From Bacillota bacterium (GTDB lineage: Bacteria; Bacillota_I; Bacilli_A; RFN20; CAG-826): a stretch of DNA of 44,912 bases. How positions within the stretch are numbered: position 1 is the first letter of the stretch; every line of letters begins with the position of its first letter. The notes under the pieces are model-generated. The model worked only from the letters and a program-made list of their open reading frames with translations. It made no database searches and had not been told where the DNA came from. The translations under genes and the position numbers were made by a program. Positions 32,863 to 41,918 of this stretch are shown one piece after another. The stretch is from positions 63,847-108,758 of the forward strand of contig JAUNOH010000003.1 in the NCBI GenBank assembly GCA_030537155.1, in the 5' to 3' direction.

Positions 32863-34353
32863 TTAACGGCGTTCGGTGTTCCTGATGAGGGAGGCGAGGC
32901 TGGGGAGTATCTCCTCAAATGAGGAGAAATTCTTCATCTTCCAGCTCCAGTTGATATCGTCGATGATGCCGGGTTTATTGAGGCGGGAATAAGAATCGAG
33001 ACCCAAGACGTCCTGCATCGACAAGACGGCGTAGCGGCATTTCATCCGCATGGCGTATTCGACCATGGCCCAGGGAAGGGGCTTGGTCGGGATATTTAGG
33101 CTCTGCAAAGCCTTGACCCACTTCTTCCGGTGGTCTTTCTCGAGGCTTTTCAGATAACCCTTGATGGTGTCGTTATCGTGGGTGCCTAGATAACAGACGA
33201 GGTTCTCGCGGTCCCACTCCTCCTTCTTCCCGGAAAGCTCGCAGTCGTCGAAGGTGAACTCGATGACGTTCATGCCGGGGAAATGGTAATGGTCGCGGAG
33301 GGAAAGCACCTCAGGCCTTAAAGAGCCCAGATCCTCGGCGATGATGGAGATATCGGGGTTTTCGCCCAATAGCTTGTCGAAGAAGAGATACCCGGGGGCC
33401 TCGATCCATTCGCCCTCCATGGCCGTCGGGCAGGAGGATGGCACCTTCCAATAGGTGTCGAAGGCCCGGAAGTGGTCGAGGCGGATGATGTCATATATCG
33501 CGGCATTGCCCTGGATGCGCTTTAGAAGGAAGGAGAAGCCATCCTTCTCCAGACGGTTCCAATCATAGATTGGGTTGCCCCAGCGTTGCCCGGTCGCCGA
33601 GAAATAATCGGGCGGTACCCCGGCGATGAAGCTCGGTTGCTTGCTCTCGGGGTCTAAGAGGAAATATTCCTGATTGGCCCAGACGTCGCAGGAGTCATAA
33701 CCCACGTAGAATGGGACGTCCCCGATGATCTTGAGGCCTTTCTTATTCGCGTATTTATGGAGTTTCCCCCACTGCTCGTAAAGGGTCTTCTGGAGGAACA
33801 GCTGGTAGAGGCGCCCCCTCTCCAGTTCGGGGGTCAGCTTCGGGCGGGTGTAGATCCAATTCCTCTTCCAATCGGGCCAGCTCTCCCAGGCGATGCCGCC
33901 CTCGCTGTCCTTAAAGAGCTTGAAAACCGAGTAATCGGCCACCCAAGGGTGGGTCTTCTCGAAGTTGGATAAACCCTTCGGATGGGCGGAGAGGAAGTTA
34001 TCGAAGGCCTCCTCGAGGTAGGGTTTTTTGAATTCGCGGAGCTTCTCGTATTCGATCTTCTCCCCGTTTCTCTTCTTGCGGGGCAGCTTTTTGATGTAGC
34101 CCTGCCTGTGCAGCTCCTCCAAATCGATGTATAGCTCGTCAAAGGCGAAGCTGGAGAAAGGCTGATAGGGCGAGTGGCCATAACCCAGAGGGTTAAGGGG
34201 CAATATCTGCCAGAGGGAAAAGCCACCCTCATGGAGCAAATCCACGAACTCGTAGGCCTTCTTGCCGAAGTCGCCGATCCCATAGTTGGACGGGAGGCTA
34301 GCCACCGGCAGTAAGATGCCGGCCTTCCGGCTTTTTAGCGATTGATCGATCAT
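32863..34353 (-). CDS. malQ: 4-alpha-glucanotransferase (amylomaltase)
   Basis: MalQ moves alpha-1,4-glucan segments between maltodextrins and releases glucose. At 496 residues it is a standard GH77 enzyme. It shows GDVPFYVGYDSCDVWA, the nucleophile region IIRLDHFRAFDTYW, the acid/base region IIAEDLGSL and LGTHDNDTIKGYL. No signal peptide, so cytoplasmic. AAAGGGG lies upstream of the ATG, 5 bp after the YwaF-like gene. It pairs functionally with the pullulanase at 1.5-3.6 kb. Confidence 0.96.
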   Translation of the reverse strand: MIDQSLKSRKAGILLPVASLPSNYGIGDFGKKAYEFVDLLHEGGFSLWQILPLNPLGYGHSPYQPFSSFAFDELYIDLEELHRQGYIKKLPRKKRNGEKIEYEKLREFKKPYLEEAFDNFLSAHPKGLSNFEKTHPWVADYSVFKLFKDSEGGIAWESWPDWKRNWIYTRPKLTPELERGRLYQLFLQKTLYEQWGKLHKYANKKGLKIIGDVPFYVGYDSCDVWANQEYFLLDPESKQPSFIAGVPPDYFSATGQRWGNPIYDWNRLEKDGFSFLLKRIQGNAAIYDIIRLDHFRAFDTYWKVPSSCPTAMEGEWIEAPGYLFFDKLLGENPDISIIAEDLGSLRPEVLSLRDHYHFPGMNVIEFTFDDCELSGKKEEWDRENLVCYLGTHDNDTIKGYLKSLEKDHRKKWVKALQSLNIPTKPLPWAMVEYAMRMKCRYAVLSMQDVLGLDSYSRLNKPGIIDDINWSWKMKNFSSFEEILPSLASLIRNTERR

Positions 34354-34358
34354 AACGC

Positions 34359-35279
34359 TTAATCCCCTTTCTTGTTGGAGTCGTCCCCACCGCTTCCTAT
34401 TTTAGCGCGCCTGCTTTCCTTATAGGCGAGCAAATCGCCCTTCAGGTGGGGGAATTCGAAGGGCATGATCAATAGGAAATAAATCGGATAGGCGAATAGA
34501 TAAGCCGGCACCAGGGCCCATAGCCCCGGGACGTAGGCCAATTCGCCATTCGGCAACGTGTATTTGAGGAAATTGGGGATCAGGTACTGGGCCCATTGGA
34601 TGGCGGGTATGTCCCCGCGGATGCCATAGGCGAAGGCCGGGTTCCCGGCCCAGGTGGAGCTGAATAGCTCGTATACCTCCTCATACTCCCCATACCAGCC
34701 TAGCAACCCCCCGAATAGCTCGGAGAGGGCGATGATGCAGAGGGCAGCCGTGAAATAGATGGGCAAGCTCCAGGAACGGCGATAATCCGGCCGATAAATC
34801 CCGGAGGTCAGCATCATGACCCCGTTGGCGGCCAACAGGATATGGCAGATGTAGTAACGGATGCTCTCCAGCCAGCAATAGGCCAGGCTATAGGTCGTGC
34901 TCCCATTGGCCAATCCGCGCGAGAGCTCGCTCGGCGTGGTCGGGATGATCAAAGCCGCCACCCCGCCGACGATGGAAAGCAAGACGAAATAATCCTTCAT
35001 CCTCCCCCGGCCCCACTTGATGACGAAGGGGGCGATCAGGATCGAGAGGGCGCAGAGGTTCTCCGGCAATAAGTGCCTGATGGCCCCCGGCATATCGTCC
35101 AGATAGAGGAAGATCTTCACAAAGTGAAGGGCGAAGTTGGCGATGGCGATCCCCATCGTGAAGGAAAAGGCCCTCTCCCGGCTCATCCTACTGGCAATTA
35201 TCGAGATAGCCGCGATCAAAAGAGCCGATAAGACGGTGAAAATTATGTACTGGGTTGTGACGAAGCCGACCTCGAGCAT
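34359..35279 (-). CDS. YwaF/TIGR02206-like integral membrane protein
   Basis: This 306-residue protein has about seven membrane helices and features that recall the YwaF family: a helix with LPENLCALSILIAPFVIKW (the LPxHxC-like signature), a central WLESIRYYICHILLAANG helix and a C-terminal LFAYPIYFLLIMPFEF. Function in this family is unknown. It starts 3 bp after galK and ends 5 bp before malQ, so it belongs to the sugar operon and may be linked to it. The family call is by pattern, not search. Confidence 0.6.
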   Translation of the reverse strand: MLEVGFVTTQYIIFTVLSALLIAAISIIASRMSRERAFSFTMGIAIANFALHFVKIFLYLDDMPGAIRHLLPENLCALSILIAPFVIKWGRGRMKDYFVLLSIVGGVAALIIPTTPSELSRGLANGSTTYSLAYCWLESIRYYICHILLAANGVMMLTSGIYRPDYRRSWSLPIYFTAALCIIALSELFGGLLGWYGEYEEVYELFSSTWAGNPAFAYGIRGDIPAIQWAQYLIPNFLKYTLPNGELAYVPGLWALVPAYLFAYPIYFLLIMPFEFPHLKGDLLAYKESRRAKIGSGGDDSNKKGD

Positions 35280-35282
35280 GGG

Positions 35283-36449
35283 CTATTCGCCGAGGCTAGG
35301 CCCCCCGTCGGGGATATGGACCTCGACGACCGAGCCATCCCCGTAATAATGCCGCATGGCGGCCATGAAATATTCTTTATCCTCCGGGTAGACGAAGGCG
35401 ATGATGCTCCCGGCGAAGCCCCCGCCCATGATGCGGCAGGCGCCTTTGCCGATGAAGGCATTGGCCACGTCGACCGCCTTCTGGGGGCTCCCCTCGTAAT
35501 GCCCGGGGACCATGGTGTTCCTAAGCTTCTCGCAGCTCGACTCCTGACTCTCCTTAATCAGGGAGAGGAAGGCCTCGACGTCGTTACTCTTCACGGCATC
35601 ACGGGCCTTGAGGACGCGCTTATTCTCCTCGAAGAAGTGCTCGGCCCTCTTCCTGGCGAGCCTGGAGAGCGACTTATCCTCCTTAATCTTGGATTCGGAG
35701 GCGTAGAACTCCTCCTCATCGACCAAGCGGAGGTATTCCTTGCCGAAGTGGTTGGCCACCGCGAACATATCCGCGGGAATCGAGGCGTAGAGGGGGGTTA
35801 GTTTGGCGTGGCTGCCGCCGGAGTTGATGAGGACGATGGAAAGGGGGAAATTCCACTTCATCGGCTCGATGGTGGGCTCATCCAGGGAGGAGAAATCGAG
35901 GAAGTCGATGCCCCCGAAGGAGGTGCCGACCTGATCCAGAAGCCCACAGGGCTTCCCGAAATACTCCCGCTCGGAGAACTGGCCGATTTTGGCCATATCC
36001 AAAGAGGAGACTCTATCCTCGTTATATAAATGGGAGACGATGCCGACGATCAGCGATTCATAGCAGGCCGAGCTGGAGACCCCGGCCCCGGGGAAGATGT
36101 CGCTATCCATGGCCCCATGGAAGCCACCGATCTTATAGCCCAATTCCTGCATCTTGAAGAGGACACCGCGGACCAATCCGATGGATTTACCGAGCTCGCT
36201 CTTCCGCTTTTTTAGGTCATTTATCCTGATTTTGATGTCGGGATAGCCCTCGGAGGAGAGGGTAATCTTATCGCCCTCATTGGGTAAGAAGGCGCAGGAG
36301 ATGCCCATCGAGGCCCCGGCCACCAGGCAGAGGCCGTGGTTGTGGTCGGTGTGGTTGCCGATGATCTCGAGCCTCCCGTGGCTCTTCATGAGGATGGGCT
36401 CCTCATTGGGATAGCTCTTTTTGAACAGTTCGATGGCTTTATTACTCAT
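35283..36449 (-). CDS. galK: Galactokinase
   Basis: GalK phosphorylates alpha-D-galactose at C1 in the Leloir pathway. The 388-residue protein has the GHMP-kinase galactose motif GRLEIIGNHTDHNHG near the N-terminus, the ATP-binding loop FPGAGVSSSACYESL, and the C-terminal RIMGGGFAGSIIAFV motif. The frame is open four codons upstream (MESS), but GGAG 7 nt before the second ATG marks MSNKAIEL as the start. It overlaps galT by 8 bp. Confidence 0.95.
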   Translation of the reverse strand: MSNKAIELFKKSYPNEEPILMKSHGRLEIIGNHTDHNHGLCLVAGASMGISCAFLPNEGDKITLSSEGYPDIKIRINDLKKRKSELGKSIGLVRGVLFKMQELGYKIGGFHGAMDSDIFPGAGVSSSACYESLIVGIVSHLYNEDRVSSLDMAKIGQFSEREYFGKPCGLLDQVGTSFGGIDFLDFSSLDEPTIEPMKWNFPLSIVLINSGGSHAKLTPLYASIPADMFAVANHFGKEYLRLVDEEEFYASESKIKEDKSLSRLARKRAEHFFEENKRVLKARDAVKSNDVEAFLSLIKESQESSCEKLRNTMVPGHYEGSPQKAVDVANAFIGKGACRIMGGGFAGSIIAFVYPEDKEYFMAAMRHYYGDGSVVEVHIPDGGPSLGE

Positions 36450-37929
36450 TGATGACTCCATTCAGGAAGGCGCGGAGTCCATCCTGCCCTTCCTTATCGT
36501 TTTTATAGACGGCGACGTTGCCGAGGATCCCACGGCAAACCTCGTTGATATAGCCTTTGATGTGGCCGCCTTTTTCCTTCAATTCGGCGATTATGGGGCG
36601 GAATATCTCCATATCGGGGTATTCCTTGAGGACATCCTCGAATTCCTTCTTTCCATCCACCACTTCATCGACTAAGGCCCCCTGCCTCTTCAGACGGGCC
36701 GGGAGGATGAATAATCCGGCCGCCTCGATGAGGCCGATGCCCTCGGATTTGATGGGGTGGTATTCCTTATGGGCGTGGAAGATGCCGTCGGGGTATTGTT
36801 CGTTGACCCGGTTGTTCCTGAGGATGAGGAATAATCGATAGGCCCCTTCCTTCTTCTGGAGTATCGGGGTGATGGTGTTATGCTCCCCGGCTTCGTCTTT
36901 GGCGATGATCATGTGCTTGGGGTCGTCGTGGGAACGCCACTTGGTGAGGATTTTATCGGCTAGGTCGAGGACGCTTCCCCTATCCTTGCCATCGATCCTC
37001 ACGACCGTGTTGTAGAAATCCAAGATGGAGAGGGTGCATCCCTCTTTCTCGTAGATCTTCTCGCGGATTGGGGCCTTCATAAGAGGCATCTCATGTCCCC
37101 CGCCCTGGAAGTGCTCATGGTCGAGGATCGAGCCGCCCACGATGGGCAGATCGGCGTTCGAGCCGATGAAATAATGCGGGAATAGATCGACGAAATCGAA
37201 GAGTTTGCCGATGATCCTCCTATTGATCTCCATCTTCTCGTGCTTCTCATAGAAGAGGATCATATGCTCCGGGTAATAGCCATATGGCGAATACTGCATG
37301 AACCACTTCTCCCCATTCAGGTTAAGGGGGATGAAGCGGATGTTCTCGCGGGCCGGCTTCTTGGCGTTCCCGGCAAAGCCGAGATTCTCGTGGCAGAGCA
37401 TGCATTTGGGGTAGCTGGTTGATTTGACGCTTAAAAGCTTGGCGATGTCCTTATTCGACTTCTCCGGCTTGGAGAGGTTGATGGATATCTCCAGTTCGGG
37501 ACCATCATCGTATTCGGCGGTCCAGAGCATGTTTTTCTCGATCTGGGTCTTGGCGACGTAGTTATTCTTGATCGAGAGGTCGTATAGATAATCGGTCGCC
37601 GTCTTGGGCGAGACCTCATATAGCGAGTCGAAGCATTGGTTGACCTGGCTCGGGAGCGGGGTCAATAACCCCATAATCCAGCCGATCTCAAGCTCGGCCG
37701 TGATGGGATCTAATCCCTTCTCCTTCTCCAGATATTCCCTGACGGGGGCAATCAATTCGTCGGGCACCCTCATGCCCTGAAGCTTTTCGGTATCGACTTC
37801 GCCATAGTAGGGTTCGTCCAACTCGAAATACTTCAGCAGGAGGTTCCGCTTATAGGTGGCGTCCTCCTCATCCAGCTGCAGGTGGAGCTTGGCGTAGGCG
37901 ATAAGCTCCTCGACACTTTTTCCAATCAT
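36442..37929 (-). CDS. galT: UTP-hexose-1-phosphate uridylyltransferase, class II
   Basis: GalT exchanges UMP between UDP-glucose and galactose 1-phosphate. At 495 residues it belongs to the large Firmicutes class (GalT2), not the ~350-residue class I type. Markers are CMLCHENLGFAGN, the catalytic HxH-like LDHEHFQGGGHEMP region and FHAHKEYHPIKSEGIGLIEAAG. The frame is open 26 codons upstream, but those overlap galM; AGGAG sits 9 nt before this ATG (MIGKSVEEL). It lies between galM and galK in transcription order. Confidence 0.95.
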   Translation of the reverse strand: MIGKSVEELIAYAKLHLQLDEEDATYKRNLLLKYFELDEPYYGEVDTEKLQGMRVPDELIAPVREYLEKEKGLDPITAELEIGWIMGLLTPLPSQVNQCFDSLYEVSPKTATDYLYDLSIKNNYVAKTQIEKNMLWTAEYDDGPELEISINLSKPEKSNKDIAKLLSVKSTSYPKCMLCHENLGFAGNAKKPARENIRFIPLNLNGEKWFMQYSPYGYYPEHMILFYEKHEKMEINRRIIGKLFDFVDLFPHYFIGSNADLPIVGGSILDHEHFQGGGHEMPLMKAPIREKIYEKEGCTLSILDFYNTVVRIDGKDRGSVLDLADKILTKWRSHDDPKHMIIAKDEAGEHNTITPILQKKEGAYRLFLILRNNRVNEQYPDGIFHAHKEYHPIKSEGIGLIEAAGLFILPARLKRQGALVDEVVDGKKEFEDVLKEYPDMEIFRPIIAELKEKGGHIKGYINEVCRGILGNVAVYKNDKEGQDGLRAFLNGVINE

Positions 37930-37930
37930 C

Positions 37931-38905
37931 TCATTCTCTCCTATCTTTCTTATAAAAGCGGAGGTGCGTGCTCCGCGAGAATCCGTCTTTAGCCGAGCAA
38001 AGGGCATAGGTATTCGGCAGCTCGCCGAATTCGAGGGTCAATCCCGAGTACATGCGGTTCATCTGGCCGTTATTCATCTTCAGACTCGGGAGGGGGTAGT
38101 TGGTGCTATAGCAAACTAGGCAAGGGGCTTCGCTTATGGCCTCGAGGCCGTATTCGGGCCCCTCGAGGATAGCCTTGCCGGGCTTGCCGTCTAGGAGGTA
38201 GATATGGTCATACCCATTGACCCGGTGGTTAATCAAAACGGGGTTACGTACATCTCTCCCAATGAGTTTTGGTTTTCTAAAATCGGTGATGTCATCGACA
38301 TTTTCAAAGCCGACGGGCACCATCTCATCATCGAGGGTGGCCACCTTCGAGGCATCGATTTGGAGGGTGTGCTCAAGGATGGTCGGTTCCCCGCCGAGGT
38401 TATAGTAATTGTGATTTAGCAAGCCAATCGGGGTATCGATGTCGCTTTGACATTCATAACGCATCGAGAAGACGGGCTCATTCGGCTCCAACTCGTAGAT
38501 GACCTTGACGTGGACGTTCCCGGGCAAACCGGATTCACCTCCGATGGAAAAATAGGAGAAAAGAATCCCCTTATCGGTCAGTTCGCTTTCAAAATGCTGG
38601 AACGATAGGCATCCGGGGCCGGAATGGAGGCAGGTGTCGCCCTCGTTTTGGGGCATCTGATACACCTTGCCGTTGAAGGATAGCTTCCCCTGCTTCACCC
38701 TCCCGGAGAGGCGGCCGACTGTTTTGCCGTAGTAATCGCAATGGAGAAAGGTCTTTTTATCGAGGGGTCCGACACTCATGGGATGGCCGTCGTAGCGGAT
38801 CTCATAAACCGCGGCGCCATAATCGCAGAGGGTCACTTCCAGCCCACACTCATTGGCGAGGGTAAAGTAATTGGCACCCGCGACGTTCTCTTTTCTTATC
38901 TTCAT
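37931..38905 (-). CDS. galM: Aldose 1-epimerase (galactose mutarotase)
   Basis: GalM interconverts alpha and beta anomers of galactose so GalK can use it. The 324-residue beta-sandwich protein shows GRLSGRVKQGKL, the catalytic His segment LLNHNYYNLGG and LEAISEAPCLVCYSTNYP near the C-terminus. It overlaps the stop of the alcohol dehydrogenase (TGATG) and its own stop is 1 bp before the galT start, showing tight coupling of galM-galT-galK. Confidence 0.93.
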   Translation of the reverse strand: MKIRKENVAGANYFTLANECGLEVTLCDYGAAVYEIRYDGHPMSVGPLDKKTFLHCDYYGKTVGRLSGRVKQGKLSFNGKVYQMPQNEGDTCLHSGPGCLSFQHFESELTDKGILFSYFSIGGESGLPGNVHVKVIYELEPNEPVFSMRYECQSDIDTPIGLLNHNYYNLGGEPTILEHTLQIDASKVATLDDEMVPVGFENVDDITDFRKPKLIGRDVRNPVLINHRVNGYDHIYLLDGKPGKAILEGPEYGLEAISEAPCLVCYSTNYPLPSLKMNNGQMNRMYSGLTLEFGELPNTYALCSAKDGFSRSTHLRFYKKDRRE

Positions 38906-40104
38906 CAGTTGACCCCCCGAAGGATCTTGGCCAAATCATTATGGTCCATAATGCGTGGGACCGGGTAGAGGGGATTACCCTCCTTCTCGGCGTGCTTGGC
39001 TAAGGGAATGATGTCCTCTTCTTTGATCAATCCGCCGAATTTATCGGGGATTTCCATCGATTTATTCAATTCGTCGTTCCAACTTATGAAAGCCTCGGCC
39101 TTCCTGGCCTGGCTCTCCCCTTTCTCGGTTAGCCCCAATAGATCGGATAGCTTTGCCAACTTCCGATGGGCTTTCTTGCCATAGCTTCTTAGCACCTGGG
39201 GCAATAGCACCGCGTTGGCATAACCATGGGCCACCCCATATTGGCCGCCCAAGGCATGGGCGAGGGCGTGGACATAGCCGACATAGGCCCGGGTGAAGGC
39301 CACCCCGGCTAGGAAGGAGGCGCGTTGCATGCCATCCCTGGCTTCCTTGTCGTTGGGGTCAAGATAGAAACGGTAGAGGTAATCGCGGATGAGCATCACG
39401 GCCCCTTCGGCGGAATGCTTGGTCCGCTTGGTGTTGGAATGGCCGATATAGGCCTCGACCGCATGGGTCAGGGCGTCCATCCCGGTGGTCGAGATGATAT
39501 GGGGAGGGAGGCTGATTAATAGTTCCCCATCCAATATGGCCAGATCGGGGATAAGCTTTGGGTCGTTTATCGCGAATTTATCGTGGTTTTCCTCATTCAT
39601 AACCACCGCGGCCACCGTGGCCTCGGAGCCGCTTCCGGCCGTCGTGGGGACCGCGATCATATACGGGGGTTTCTTACGAACTTTCAAAACGCCCTTTAAT
39701 CCATATAGGTCCATCTTGGGATTGGAGATTAAGGCCCCGGCCGCTTTGGCGATATCGATGGCCGAGCCGCCGCCCAAGGCGATGAGGCAGTCGCATTTAT
39801 TGTCGAGATAAGCCTTCTTGGCCTCATAGACGAGGCGGAATGGCGCGTTGGGTTCGACTTTGTCGAAGGGGATGAAATCGATATGGGCCTCCTCGAGTTT
39901 GGCGTGGGCGCCGCGTCTAAGCATCGAGGGGGTGATGATCAAAAGGGGGCGATGGTAGCCGAGGGAATCGAGCTTATCCTTCAATTGCTTCCCCAAAGCA
40001 TCCTCGCCTTGGAGGATCTCCGGCGGATTGAAATTCAAAAGATAGGAGGCCAAATGCATGGTCTTCTGATAAATCCGATAGCAAAACTTTTTGATGGGAT
40101 TCAT
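38905..40104 (-). CDS. Iron-dependent alcohol dehydrogenase family protein
   Basis: This 399-residue member of the group III (iron-containing) alcohol dehydrogenases has LIALGGGSAIDIAKAAGAL (NAD(P)-binding), PTTAGSGSEATVAAVV, the metal-ligand region MDALTHAVEAYIGHSN and ALAHALGGQYGVAHGYANAVLLP with the ligand His residues. It probably reduces an aldehyde or ketone with NAD(P)H; the substrate is not evident. It lies 6 bp after cls and overlaps galM, so it is transcribed with the galactose genes. Confidence 0.92.
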   Translation of the reverse strand: MNPIKKFCYRIYQKTMHLASYLLNFNPPEILQGEDALGKQLKDKLDSLGYHRPLLIITPSMLRRGAHAKLEEAHIDFIPFDKVEPNAPFRLVYEAKKAYLDNKCDCLIALGGGSAIDIAKAAGALISNPKMDLYGLKGVLKVRKKPPYMIAVPTTAGSGSEATVAAVVMNEENHDKFAINDPKLIPDLAILDGELLISLPPHIISTTGMDALTHAVEAYIGHSNTKRTKHSAEGAVMLIRDYLYRFYLDPNDKEARDGMQRASFLAGVAFTRAYVGYVHALAHALGGQYGVAHGYANAVLLPQVLRSYGKKAHRKLAKLSDLLGLTEKGESQARKAEAFISWNDELNKSMEIPDKFGGLIKEEDIIPLAKHAEKEGNPLYPVPRIMDHNDLAKILRGVN

Positions 40105-40110
40105 GCCAGA

Positions 40111-41679
40111 TTATAGGAAGGGGGCGGCGATCCGGAGGATGCCCCAGTAGGCGAAGTTCCTCTGATGCCACCTCCGCCAGCGCTCAGCGGTGATGAGCTG
40201 GCTCTTGGAGATGCTCTCCTCGAAATCGGCCTTCATGTCGGCGATGACCGAGTTGAGGGCAATAAAGGTCCCGCACTCCAAATGGAGATAGAGGGAACGA
40301 TAATCTAGGTTGATGGTACCGACGGTGGCCATCTTATCATCGACGATGAAGACCTTCTCATGGACGAAGCCGGGGGTGTATTCGTAAACCTTGACCCCAG
40401 AGTCGATTAAGGGTCCATAGAAGGAACGAGATAGATGGAAAACGCCGTTCTTATCGGGGATATGCGGGGTCAATAGGCATACCTTCACCCCGCGGTGGGC
40501 CGCTCGGGTGATGGCGTTTTGCATCTCCTTGGTGATGACTAGATAGGGCGTGACGATATAGCAGTACTCGTTGGCCTTATTGAGCATTTGGATGTAGACG
40601 GATTCCCCGACCGCCTCGGAGTCGTACGGGAGGTCGCCATAGGGCTGGATGTAGCCCTCCCCTTTCGGCATTCCGCCGATCTCATCGATGAAACGCTCGA
40701 CCGAATAGGCCTGCCTATCGATGACGCCGGTGAGGTTTTTGATGGCCATCCAGTTGGAGAGGAACATCATGGTGAAGGAGAAGACGGCCTTCCCGCGGAG
40801 CATGATGGCGTTGTCCTTCCAGTGGCCAAAGCGCTGCTTGACGTTGATGTATTCGTCGGCGATGTTGATGCCACCCGAGAAGGCGGTGTGGCCGTCGATT
40901 ACCAAAATCTTACGGTGGTCGCGGTTATTGAGCCTGACGTCGAGGAAGGGTTTGAATGGTTCGAAGACCGCGGCCTTGATGCCCTCCTTCTCCAAAGTCT
41001 CGGAGTAACGGTATGGCAAAGTGCCTAGGCAGCCCATGTCATCATAGATCAGCCTGACGTCGACCCCTTCGGCGGCCTTCTGCTTTAAGACCTCGTGGAT
41101 GGTATCGAAGAAGATGCCGGGGGTCTCATAGATGAAATACTCCATGAAGATGTAGTGCTTGGCTTTCTTAAGCTCCTCAATCATCTTCGGGAAGGCGTCG
41201 TCACCCAAGGCGAAATATTCGACTGAGGTATGGTCATACGCCCCACTTCCGGTCGCATATTGGAGGTATTCGCTGATGCCGATGGCCGGGAGGTAGTCCC
41301 GTTTGAATTGGACGTACACCTTGGGGTCGGTGGCATCATTCTGAAGGTGCTTGGACAGGCGGACGTACTTCTTTTTCTGGCGTGAGGAGGTCTGCTTATT
41401 GGCAAAGGCAATGTACATGAACAAGCCGACGAGCGGCAGGCAGTTGACCACGAAAAGCCAGGTGAGCCGATAGATGTCCGGGGAGGATGAATTGATGATG
41501 AGGATTGAGGAGATGAGGTTACCGATGAAAAGCAGGACCACGAGCATCGAGAGCATGTTGTGGTCGATGCTGAGGTTGGCCAACATCACCAGGCCATAAA
41601 TCAAAAGGCCCAGTTCGGCCGCCATAAACAGAATGATCAATAGCTTCGGGAGGAAGCTTGGCTTAAGCAGTTTCTTCAT
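40111..41679 (-). CDS. cls: Cardiolipin synthase (phospholipase D family)
   Basis: Cls joins two phosphatidylglycerols into cardiolipin at the membrane. The 522-residue protein has two N-terminal membrane helices (residues ~10-30 and 35-60), a third (~70-90), and two HKD motifs: DHRKILVIDG with HxK(x)4D (about residue 260) and VHEKVFIVDD (about residue 440). Length and order match bacterial Cls. The ATG has no Shine-Dalgarno; the preceding 20 nt are pyrimidine-rich, yet a leader of about 30 nt is predicted. It heads the run cls, adh, galM, galT, galK, ywaF-like, malQ, rimO. Confidence 0.95.
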   Translation of the reverse strand: MKKLLKPSFLPKLLIILFMAAELGLLIYGLVMLANLSIDHNMLSMLVVLLFIGNLISSILIINSSSPDIYRLTWLFVVNCLPLVGLFMYIAFANKQTSSRQKKKYVRLSKHLQNDATDPKVYVQFKRDYLPAIGISEYLQYATGSGAYDHTSVEYFALGDDAFPKMIEELKKAKHYIFMEYFIYETPGIFFDTIHEVLKQKAAEGVDVRLIYDDMGCLGTLPYRYSETLEKEGIKAAVFEPFKPFLDVRLNNRDHRKILVIDGHTAFSGGINIADEYINVKQRFGHWKDNAIMLRGKAVFSFTMMFLSNWMAIKNLTGVIDRQAYSVERFIDEIGGMPKGEGYIQPYGDLPYDSEAVGESVYIQMLNKANEYCYIVTPYLVITKEMQNAITRAAHRGVKVCLLTPHIPDKNGVFHLSRSFYGPLIDSGVKVYEYTPGFVHEKVFIVDDKMATVGTINLDYRSLYLHLECGTFIALNSVIADMKADFEESISKSQLITAERWRRWHQRNFAYWGILRIAAPFL

Positions 41680-41708
41680 AGGTTTTGCGGAGGGGGATTT
41701 CTTACAAT

Positions 41709-41743
41709 CCTTTATTATAAAGGAAGGTCCCCAAGAATGTTAG
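41709..41743 (-). promoter_or_regulatory. cls operon promoter with an inverted repeat on the -10
   Basis: On the minus strand CTAACA (-35), 18 nt, TATAAT (41714-41719). The -10 sits in the middle of the inverted repeat CCTTTAT-T-ATAAAGG (41709-41723), which could be a repressor site for the whole ten-kilobase run. Confidence 0.5.
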
Positions 41744-41792
41744 GAGAAGCCGAATCTTGAGCTAAAGCTCAGGGGAGCAGGAAATATAGAAA

Positions 41793-41918
41793 GTGCGAAC
41801 TTTGGGATTTAGGTTCAGCAAAAAACCAGATGGCTATTTCAAAGATACCTGGCAATCCATGAACGGCAAGAATCCACGGAATATTGGACTATGGAAATTC
41901 TCTAGGTTGCTAAAGTAA
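41793..41918 (+). CDS. Possible small ORF (41 residues), unconfirmed
   Basis: The frame starts GTG and reads MRTLGFRFSKKPDGYFKD, continues through WQSMNGKNPRN and ends FSRLLK and TAA. It is basic, soluble and has balanced composition, unlike most chance frames here. AGGGGAGCAGG lies 12-22 nt upstream, far for a ribosome binding site, and a 14-bp inverted repeat TGAGCT-AA-AGCTCA (41758-41771) lies before it. An ATG at codon 24 is also possible. I cannot assign a function; it could be a gene remnant. Confidence 0.25.
   Translation: MRTLGFRFSKKPDGYFKDTWQSMNGKNPRNIGLWKFSRLLK

Noticed and set aside
37930-38007. 26-residue N-terminal extension of GalT
   Set aside because: It lies entirely within galM and a proper ribosome binding site precedes the later ATG.
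41758-41771. TGAGCT-AA-AGCTCA as a terminator
   Set aside because: The loop is only 2 nt and no T-run follows on either strand, so it is kept only as an inverted repeat.
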